The position numbers were made by a program, and so were the translations under genes. This document shows positions 1 to 6,200 of a stretch of DNA of 7,916 bases, piece by piece (positions within the stretch are counted from its first letter, which is position 1; each line of letters begins with the position of its first letter). Below the pieces are notes generated by a model that had not been told where the DNA came from, made no database searches, and saw only the letters and a list, made by a program, of their open reading frames with translations. Source of the stretch: CAUTUX01 sp963532875 (GTDB taxonomy: Bacteria > Bacillota > Clostridia > Christensenellales > CAG-917); NCBI GenBank assembly GCA_963532875.1, contig CAUSLO010000036.1, forward strand, positions 1 to 7,916, written 5' to 3'.

Positions 1-55
1 TGTGTTTTGGGTTAAATTTCTTTAATGTAATTTTACGCAAGTGTCAAAGATGGGT
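1..55. repeat. Left copy of a 55-bp terminal inverted repeat (possible IS end)
   Basis: These 55 bases are the exact reverse complement of 7862-7916. Identity stops at base 56 (A here, C at the equivalent right-end position), so the match is exactly 55 bp. Read from base 55 outward on the minus strand, the repeat starts ACCCATCTTTGACACTTGCG and continues TAAAATTAC. From memory, the TTGCGTAAAA block about 16 bases from the terminus resembles the TTGTGTAAAA block in IS256-family ends, which suggests the outer end of an insertion sequence whose body lies outside the window. The repeat is certain. The IS assignment is an inference. Confidence 0.9.
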
Positions 56-150
56 AACGCAAATAACAGTTTACGCAAACTCAACAAAATATCAAGAGCA
101 TGCAAAGTAAATAACTATGTTAATATGACAGCACGTAAATCTATGCGTAA
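32..150. repeat. Cluster of TTTACGCAA-like short motifs
   Basis: TTTACGCAA occurs at 32-40 (inside the terminal repeat) and again at 70-78, where it forms a small palindrome-like GTTTACGCAAAC. A variant GTAACGCAA lies at 54-62. Related words occur on the opposite strand at 131-139 (TTTACGTGC) and 143-150 (TTACGCAT). The spacing is irregular, so these are not classic iterons. They may be a protein-binding cluster, a decayed second copy of the terminal repeat, or chance in AT-rich DNA. No gene lies here. The motifs are directly visible and their role is unknown. Confidence 0.4.
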
Positions 151-166
151 TATGCTTTTAGGATAG

Positions 167-217
167 GAATTAATTTACACAATCTAGTTGAAAATAAAAC
201 AAATTAGAATTAATTTA
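167..217. repeat. Two direct copies of GAATTAATTTA, 40 bp apart
   Basis: GAATTAATTTA is at 167-177 and again at 207-217, a start-to-start distance of 40 bp, close to four helical turns. Each contains the palindrome AATTAATT. The second copy sits immediately upstream of the extended -10 candidate at 220-228, where a regulator could act. In DNA this AT-rich the repeat could also be chance, so an operator function is only a suggestion. Confidence 0.3.
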
Positions 218-219
218 TA

Positions 220-228
220 TGCTATACT
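220..228 (+). promoter_or_regulatory. Candidate extended -10 promoter upstream of the 242-aa gene
   Basis: TGC followed by TATACT (bases 223-228) matches the extended -10 form TGnTATAAT with one mismatch. I find no convincing -35 at 16-18 bp. TTGAAA at 188-193 is too far away (29 bp). Transcription would start near 235 and give the gene at 391 a leader of about 155 nt that runs antisense across the whole tRNA-Gln gene. TATGAT at 352-357 is an alternative -10 with a short leader, but it also lacks a -35. Confidence 0.35.
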
Positions 229-263
229 TTACTTGTAGATAGAGCAATTTTGAAGTTTGTAAG

Positions 264-337
264 TGGCAGGAGCGATAGGAATCGAACCTACACCAAGAGA
301 GTCAGAGTCTCGTGTGCTACCACTACACCACGCTCCA
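264..337 (-). tRNA. tRNA-Gln (anticodon CTG)
   Basis: On the minus strand this 74-nt stretch folds as a tRNA with encoded CCA (264-266). The acceptor is TGGAGCG against CGCTCCT, with G73. The D-stem is GUGU/GCAC with a loop containing GG. The anticodon loop CTCTGAC carries CTG (plus-strand bases 303-305), which reads the Gln codon CAG. The variable loop is four bases. The T-arm has the invariant TTCGA and a GTAGG/CCTAT stem. Two positions do not pair: U1-U72 at the end of the acceptor and C27-U43 at the top of the anticodon stem. Glutamine tRNAs normally have a weak U1-A72 pair, so an open first pair fits the identity and need not mean loss of function. A consensus promoter lies directly upstream. 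No hairpin terminator is visible downstream. Confidence 0.93.
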
Positions 338-347
338 ATATTGTGTT

Positions 348-376
348 ATTATATGATAAAAATCATATAGAATCAA
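348..376 (-). promoter_or_regulatory. Promoter of the tRNA-Gln gene
   Basis: On the minus strand, TTGATT (371-376) and a perfect TATAAT (348-353) are separated by 17 bp. Transcription would start near 341, a few bases before the first tRNA base at 337. The position, spacing and perfect -10 make this convincing. The -35 end lies only about 15 bp from the start codon of the divergent 242-aa gene. Confidence 0.75.
350..369. repeat. Perfect 8-bp inverted repeat between tRNA-Gln and the 242-aa gene
   Basis: TATATGAT (350-357) and ATCATATA (362-369) are perfect reverse complements around an AAAA centre. The palindrome fills the spacer and the edge of the -10 of the tRNA promoter, and it covers a possible plus-strand -10 (TATGAT). 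No T-tract follows it on either strand, so it is not a standard terminator. It could be an operator dyad or a chance AT-rich palindrome. Confidence 0.4.
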
Positions 377-377
377 C

Positions 378-386
378 AGAAGGAGA
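378..386 (+). promoter_or_regulatory. Ribosome binding site fixing the start at 391
   Basis: AGAAGGAGA ends four bases before ATG at 391. The reading frame is open upstream to an ATG at 250, but that longer version would run through the tRNA-Gln gene and has no binding site. This purine block therefore decides the start. Confidence 0.85.
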
Positions 387-390
387 AACC

Positions 391-1119
391 ATGAATTTAC
401 AAAGTGAAGCAGTAGACGCCCTATTAGATGCAGTTCAAGGATTAAATGGATGCGGTCTTTTAGTGGTTGATAAGAAAATTAAGAATCTGCTTAAGTGTAT
501 AGCGTATTATCCAGAACTCAGAGAACTTGTGGAAGAGTGTGGGAAGTCAACAAGTTATAAATATTTAAGAGAGAAATCAATTAGACAAATACAAGGAAGA
601 CCATACTTCACTATGCCTACTGGAGATGCAGAAGTAATTATATTTGTCTTAAACCTACTATTAGAATTTGATAACGGTACACAAGATTTACTTGCCTTCA
701 CAAAGAAATATTTCCCAGCAGAAGATGAACAAACCAGTTACAGAATTTTCTACGAAAACGTAATTGAGGTTTTTGCAGATAAGATATCTAGAGTAATGAT
801 AGAGGGACTAACACCTTCTGGCGATACATCAGACAGAGATAGAGATATTGATTATGTCAATGATGGTATCAGGCAACAACTATCATATTTGTTAGAAAAA
901 TTAGTAGAAGGATTAGACGCAACCAACAAAATCAGTAAAAAAGTTAGAGCCGACTATTTTAGGATGATGGAAGGTTTTCAAATTGCATTAAATAGCCGTG
1001 ATATAGAGTTAATCAAAGGAATGTGGACGGCAATAAGAAGATGCTTAAAATATGATGATTTATTTGAAAAATTAGTACTAAAAGTTGATGATGTATTAAA
1101 ATTATACATGGTTATATAG
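391..1119 (+). CDS. Hypothetical helical cytoplasmic protein, 242 aa
   Basis: I do not recognise this protein. It begins MNLQSEAVDALLDAVQGLNG and looks almost wholly alpha-helical. It has no signal peptide or membrane segment, so it is probably cytoplasmic. Visible landmarks are a short GCGLLVVDKK stretch (20-29), a Y-P-E-L turn (40-43), a GRPYFTMPTGDAE loop (69-81) before a hydrophobic helix (82-93), an acidic/arginine-rich linear stretch SDRDRDIDY (147-155), and a C-terminal half of amphipathic helices (158-240) with a lone tryptophan at 212. I see no catalytic motif. It ends one base before the YitT-family gene, so the two are co-transcribed and probably translationally coupled, which hints at a role linked to that membrane protein. 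The frame is open upstream of 391, but the start is set by the strong binding site there. Its coding status is well supported; its function is unknown. Confidence 0.85.
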   Translation: MNLQSEAVDALLDAVQGLNGCGLLVVDKKIKNLLKCIAYYPELRELVEECGKSTSYKYLREKSIRQIQGRPYFTMPTGDAEVIIFVLNLLLEFDNGTQDLLAFTKKYFPAEDEQTSYRIFYENVIEVFADKISRVMIEGLTPSGDTSDRDRDIDYVNDGIRQQLSYLLEKLVEGLDATNKISKKVRADYFRMMEGFQIALNSRDIELIKGMWTAIRRCLKYDDLFEKLVLKVDDVLKLYMVI

Positions 1120-1120
1120 A

Positions 1121-2092
1121 ATGGCTAAAAAAGAAAGATTAATAGAGCCTTTTAATTGTTTGATGCTTATCATAGCAGGTTTTATTAATGCTGTTGGCGT
1201 TATCTTATTCTTAAATCCAATAGGTGTAATCGACGGTGGAATATCGGGGTTATCAATATTTATTTCAACGGTAGCCCCAAAGGTTCATATAGCAATTCTA
1301 TTGGTATGCATAAACTTACCATTGTTCTTATTAGGAATTAAAATTCTAAAAGTTAAATTTATAATATATTCCATAATTTCAATAATTTCATATACAGTTT
1401 GGACAGTATTATTCAAGAACGTATTCTTTATAGAAAATGTGTTAATTAAAAATATAGAAAACGATATCCTTCTAGGAACAATATTCGGTGGCTTATTCTC
1501 TGGCATTGGTAGCGGTTTAACAATTAGATATGGTGGAGCAATTGATGGCATTGAAGTAGTAGGAATATGTTTTGCAAAACGAATCGGTTTATCAATCGGT
1601 CAGTTCGTAATGGTATTCAATATCATCTTATATGTCATAGCGAGTATAGTATTAAACAAATTAAAAGTAGGGTTCTATTCAATAATCTCATATGCTATTG
1701 GACTTAAAGTTGTAGACTTCATAGTTGAAGGCTTTGATAAAGCAAAAGGTTGTACAATCATAACAACTAAAAAAGAAGAGGTTGCCTCTGCAATTTCAGA
1801 GGAGCTTAGAAGAGGAGTAACTGTTTTAGACTGTGTTGGTTACTATAGCAAAGAAAGTAAAACCATGTTGTATTGTGTAGTTAACCGATTTGAAGTTGTA
1901 AGGCTAAAAGAGATTGTTGCAACAGCAGATCCACAAGCATTTTTAGCAATTAACGACATATCTGAAGTAGTTGGGGCAAAGCGATACAAATATGCCTTGA
2001 AAGATAATAAAATTACATTAGAAACAGTTGATGTGAAAATTCCAGAACAAAGTCAAAAAACTAAGGTAGAATCAAATACCGAAACTAAATAA
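1121..2092 (+). CDS. YitT family membrane protein (DUF161 membrane region plus C-terminal DUF2179)
   Basis: A 323-aa integral membrane protein of the YitT family, whose transport or other role is not established. Six hydrophobic segments lie at about 12-34, 56-77, 79-99, 115-135, 158-179 and 183-203. Family landmarks are GGISGLSI after the first segment (39-46) and RYGGAIDGIEVVG (136-148), the counterpart of the usual glycine-rich R-x-G-G-x-x-G-x-x motif. Residues 205-290 form the soluble DUF2179 domain: FDKAKGCTIITTKKEE, the RRGVTVLDCVGYYSKE turn, the YCVVNRFEVVRLKEIV strand-helix and the closing AINDISEVVGAKRY. A polar tail of about 30 residues rich in K, E, T and Q follows. The ATG lies one base after the previous stop, and I see no Shine-Dalgarno sequence, so expression probably depends on coupled translation from the 242-aa gene. 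The length is slightly above the usual 280-290 aa because of the tail. No truncation is evident. Confidence 0.9.
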   Translation: MAKKERLIEPFNCLMLIIAGFINAVGVILFLNPIGVIDGGISGLSIFISTVAPKVHIAILLVCINLPLFLLGIKILKVKFIIYSIISIISYTVWTVLFKNVFFIENVLIKNIENDILLGTIFGGLFSGIGSGLTIRYGGAIDGIEVVGICFAKRIGLSIGQFVMVFNIILYVIASIVLNKLKVGFYSIISYAIGLKVVDFIVEGFDKAKGCTIITTKKEEVASAISEELRRGVTVLDCVGYYSKESKTMLYCVVNRFEVVRLKEIVATADPQAFLAINDISEVVGAKRYKYALKDNKITLETVDVKIPEQSQKTKVESNTETK

Positions 2093-2100
2093 ACCTGTTT

Positions 2101-3147
2101 TTAAAGTCTTGTAGTCTTATCCTCACCAATACCAGTTAACCCATCAAGAGTGTATACCTTTCCGTCATAACCTTTTATAGTTCCGTATAGAGTTCCAAAT
2201 GTTAGATCATATGAGATATCAATAAATAATAAATGAAGCCCAATTCTAAACTTATTATCAATTACATATTTAATATCTACTAAACCATGATCATCTTTTA
2301 CGTACCAGATTTTTTTGTTCTTTTTATCATGTGTAAAATGTACAGGCGTTAAAGGAAAACTTGACCCTTCAAGCCAAACAATATTTTCATTATATTTATC
2401 TTGATCTATAGATTGGTTGCGAGTTAGGTTGAATGCAAAGTATTTTTTCTCGCCATCTATATCAATCTTGTCCATTGTCGTTAGCCAATCGTAGTGGGCT
2501 TTAAATGGATAATATCCCTTGTGGTCATCAATAATAACAGTGCTTTTCTCATTTGATTCATAACGTTTGCCATTAACCTCAATAAAGCCGGTTGCTTTAA
2601 AGAAATCCTTTTCAGAGTACAGTGGTTTGTTTTTTCCGAAAGGTATAGAAACGTTAGAAATAGGAGATACACGTTCTGCGTTAATTTCAAATTTAATAGT
2701 GCCATACTTTCTATTGGTAGCACTTTCCCTTGCGTATGACTTTCCGATATCTAAATGGTTTTCTATATATACATCTGATTTTTTAGTCTTTAAATATGAA
2801 TTATCATTAATGAGATTTTTTGCTACATGAGATTTTCCATAGTTTTGCCAAACAGAAACTTTTTTTGTTGCCTTGTCAAAAAGAACTATAATTGAGAATC
2901 CAAGTAGAGCGGTATCATATACTGCACTTACAATAGTGCATTCATCGAAGTCTATCTCAAATGCTTCCCATTCGGTCAATCTAGATTTATTTGAGGCAGG
3001 TCCGCAAGGTTTCTTACAATCTAATAAATTCAAATTTTTAAACTGAGAATCAAAAGTACCAAAGACTGCTTGTCCATTCTTATCTACAATGCTATCTGGT
3101 GTAGCAACAGGAATTCTTTCTTTAGAAATATATTCTGGAATATTCAT
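2101..3147 (-). CDS. DUF2804 family protein, 348 aa
   Basis: A soluble protein with no signal peptide, assigned to DUF2804 from its motif order and length (the family is typically about 330-370 aa). The N-terminal part has GTFDSQFKNLNLLDCKKP (30-47) and RLTEWEAFEIDF (56-67). The middle has the family's most recognisable block, DDHKGYYPF (207-215), followed by a tryptophan at 221, then FAFNLTRNQS (237-246) and NENIVWLEG (253-261). The C-terminus is beta-rich and closes with YDGKVYTLDGLTGIGED (327-343). Family biochemistry is not established. A lipocalin-like beta-barrel fold related to AttH/CrtC proteins has been suggested, and I only infer it here. The strand-rich, aromatic pattern fits a barrel binding a lipid or other hydrophobic ligand. 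It has its own promoter candidate and ribosome binding site, and it converges on the YitT-family gene with an 8-bp gap. The assignment comes from motif recognition, not a search. Confidence 0.75.
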   Translation of the reverse strand: MNIPEYISKERIPVATPDSIVDKNGQAVFGTFDSQFKNLNLLDCKKPCGPASNKSRLTEWEAFEIDFDECTIVSAVYDTALLGFSIIVLFDKATKKVSVWQNYGKSHVAKNLINDNSYLKTKKSDVYIENHLDIGKSYARESATNRKYGTIKFEINAERVSPISNVSIPFGKNKPLYSEKDFFKATGFIEVNGKRYESNEKSTVIIDDHKGYYPFKAHYDWLTTMDKIDIDGEKKYFAFNLTRNQSIDQDKYNENIVWLEGSSFPLTPVHFTHDKKNKKIWYVKDDHGLVDIKYVIDNKFRIGLHLLFIDISYDLTFGTLYGTIKGYDGKVYTLDGLTGIGEDKTTRL

Positions 3148-3150
3148 AAT

Positions 3151-3160
3151 TTCACCCCTA
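3151..3160 (-). promoter_or_regulatory. Ribosome binding site of the DUF2804 gene
   Basis: On the minus strand TAGGGGTGAA ends three bases before ATG at 3147. The GGGGTGA core is a strong match to the 16S rRNA tail and supports this start. Confidence 0.75.
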
Positions 3161-3177
3161 AAATTAAGTATACAAGT

Positions 3178-3206
3178 AGTTTAACACACTAGCCATGCCG
3201 ATTCAA
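3178..3206 (-). promoter_or_regulatory. Candidate promoter of the DUF2804 gene
   Basis: On the minus strand TTGAAT (3201-3206) and TAAACT (3178-3183) are 17 bp apart, and TGT directly before the -10 gives the extended -10 form. Each hexamer matches 4 of 6 consensus bases. The start would fall near 3171, leaving a leader of about 23 nt that holds the ribosome binding site. TATACT at 3167-3172 is a better -10 but has no -35 partner. Because the lipoprotein gene upstream ends in a strong terminator, a separate promoter here is expected. Confidence 0.5.
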
Positions 3207-3236
3207 TATGGGCTTTCCCGACTCTAATTTTGACAT

Positions 3237-3263
3237 AAAAAAAGGACTCCGAAGAGTCCCTTT
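3237..3263 (-). terminator. Rho-independent terminator of the lipoprotein gene
   Basis: On the minus strand GGACTC-TTCG-GAGTCC is followed by seven T residues. The stem arms lie at 3244-3249 and 3254-3259, the loop is a stable UUCG-type tetraloop, and the stem can extend by one G-U and several A-U pairs into the flanking A and T runs. It starts about 10 bases after the stop codon at 3273-3275 and separates this gene from the DUF2804 gene downstream. Confidence 0.93.
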
Positions 3264-3272
3264 CATTAAATC

Positions 3273-6200
3273 TTATTCGCCTTTAGGTGGCTCTGAATCA
3301 TCTTGAGTATATATCTCATGTTTTTGCTCAAGTGCGGAATCAGAAGCATCTTCAGTTTCTCTTAAATATTCAATTAATAACTTACCTTGTTTCTTTCTAA
3401 ATCTCTTGTAAATAAATACAATTATAACTGCGATAATTAAAATACCAAGAATGATAGTTGGAATCATCCACCATAGGGCTTCTGTATTGAATGATGCTGA
3501 TTTTTCTTCTTTCTTTATATTATCTGCCTTATCTTTATTTCCTGATTTCGGAGCATCACCTAGAGATACATATTTAACGAATTCTGTGTCTGCATTTGTT
3601 TTAAACTCAGAGGGGTCAACTTCATTGAAACCAGCAGAAACTAAATGTAACCATCCAGCAGTCTTGTATTGTGCTTCATCAGCAGCGTCAGCACCTTCTC
3701 TTCCAAGGGAAGCAGTGAATGTTGTTGAAACATCGCTGCTTGGTGTTTTTATATAATATGTGTATTCAGTGTATTCGTCTTTTTTGATACTTCTGAATTC
3801 AACTGGAGCGTTGTGCTCATTGAATTTCATCTTCAAGAAAGCACCTTTTTCTTTGAAGTCTTCATCAGTTAAACCAGCCTCGCGAATTAGTTTTGTTTTT
3901 AGTTTAACTGTGAATTTGTATGTCTTATTTGCTTTTAACGTAACGCTGTTTTTCTTCAAGATACTTGTAGCATCTTCTTTATTGTATAGAGCATAACTTG
4001 AGTTATTGCCAGCAGCATCTAGATTTTCCTTAGTTGCTTCTAACCAATGTTTTTCTATATATTCTTTAAACCTCTTCTTACGTAGTTTTTCTGCAATTTG
4101 ATCATCTGATAAACCATCATATTCTGGATCTTTTATGTTGTTATCTTTATCTAACCATTTAACTCTTTCGACTTCAGCAAATTCAGGTTTAAATTTCTCA
4201 TCAGTATATTTTTCATTTCCAAACGCACTTAGATATTTTGACTCATCAATGTCTTCTGTATTAACGTCATCTTCTTTTTTTGGAAGTGTTGTTTCATCAG
4301 AAGCGAGTAGACCAGAAGTTGAAAGATTTGAATTTTTATATGTTGGCGACCAAGCCTCTGGAGTTGTTAATTTGGTACGTTTATCTGCATCAAGAGAAGT
4401 GATATCAAATGTACTGTGATTTGCTTCAAGTTTTGCAACTCTCTCAGTTTCTGTTGCATTATTAAATTCTTCTTCTGTTAATGTACTATCTACCATAACA
4501 GCACTGAATAGAGCGTAACCGTTACTTTCATGTGATATCCCTTTTAAATCAGGGTTGCTTGCAGTGTATTTGTTTTTGTTATATCCAAACCAGTAATTCA
4601 ATTGAACAGTTGTTGAATCAATTCCTGTGCGGATATAGAAGTCATATCTTTGCATCTCTGAACTACCAACTTGTGTAATTACTTTTTTAGAGTTATTAAC
4701 TGATGATATGCCAGAACCAATTAATGATAGAGTGAAGTTTGCTTCATCAATACTACGTGCATATACGCTTATTTTGTAGAATTTGTTGCTTTCTAATTTG
4801 AACTTTTTACTTGTATATCCATAAGAGAATTTCTTTGCAGGATTTTTACTTCCCATTGCTAACATTCTAGGACCATAATATCCACGGTTTTCTTGATTTT
4901 CTATATAGCCATCAGTTTTTGGTCCAAATATTTCATCAAACTTATTTGCATCAGTCCCAAATATGGTATTGATATGCGATCCACGAACATATTCTTTAAT
5001 TTCAGGATCAGAGTTAGCATATGAATCAGCACCACGTTCAAACTCAACAACGCCATTTACAAAGTCTGGATCTTTAAAAGTCTTGTTTGAACCTTCCCAA
5101 GAATCTGGAGCAACTGGAGCGTGTTGTAATTTACCATTTGAATCAACATTTCCGTTTAATTGACTCATATCAAGATTGTCAAAGTTATGGTTTGCAACAA
5201 CTTCGGTTATTTTTTCCCTTATCTCATATTTCTTTGCATTGTTAGATCCGCTAACACTTGTATATGTTTTGTCTGTAATTTCTTCAAATGTAGGTTCGGT
5301 GAAAAACATTGTTCCTAATGCTGCATCCTCTGGTTTATAGCGCTGTTCTGATTTTCCAAGAGAAACTGACATGAACACTGTTTGTTTTTTACCAGTTGAG
5401 TTCTTGATATAGAAAGTGAATTCTTCCCATTCGTTATAGTATTCGTTTTTGCCTTTTGTCTTAATATCCGAGAAATTAATTAGTTCTTGTTTCTTGTCTT
5501 TATCGTCTTTAGTATAGAACCTTGCAAATCCAGCCTTGTAGAAATTATCAGTAAGTGAAGTATGAGCATAGAAAGAAACCTTTGTGATGCTATATGGTTC
5601 AATATCAAAACCATCCTTAGTTTCAGCAAATACGCCAGCAGGGTAGTCCTTTACAGACATCATCATAACAGGCTTATTTGTTGGGGCTGTTTGCTTTTTC
5701 ATCTTCTCAGCGTTTTCTTCGCCGATTTGTTTTTTTACTTTATCATCAAGATTTGTTAAATCTACAGCACCTGCTTTAGCCCAATCCTTACTTATGTAGT
5801 AATCACCTTTAACTTCTTTTAATTGCCATTTATGTGGCATACCATCTGTGCCATCAGATAATTCATTTGGTGTTACATGGTTAAAGTCGTTTGTACCATT
5901 AGGTGCAGTATTTGGAGCATCAGAATGCAATTTAACGCATATTTTGTTTGAACTTTCGCCATCTACAGCATACTTACCTGTAGTGTAATTAAGATGAGTT
6001 TCTGCACCACTTAGAGCCTCAGTAAATGTTTCAAATTTAAGGCTGTTAGCAAAAACATAACCAGAAGAGAAAGTGCCATTTCCGTTGTACATTTCTTTTG
6101 TTGTAACCTTGCCATCGCTACTAAAACTTGGGTATGTAAGTTTATTATTTGCTTTTGGTCCGCCAGTTCCTAGTGCAAGAGAGAAGATGTATTCTCTAGC

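Noticed and set aside
250..390. Longer start at 250 for the 242-aa gene
   Set aside because: The extension would translate across the antisense of the tRNA-Gln gene and has no ribosome binding site, while ATG 391 has a strong one.
1285..1551. Minus-strand 88-aa open frame inside the YitT-family gene
   Set aside because: It is the shadow of a well-supported membrane protein gene and has no ribosome binding site or recognisable motif.
3191..3214. Possible hairpin AGCC...GGCT upstream of the DUF2804 gene
   Set aside because: The arms pair over only a few bases with a bulge and no T-tract, overlapping the promoter candidate; too weak to call.
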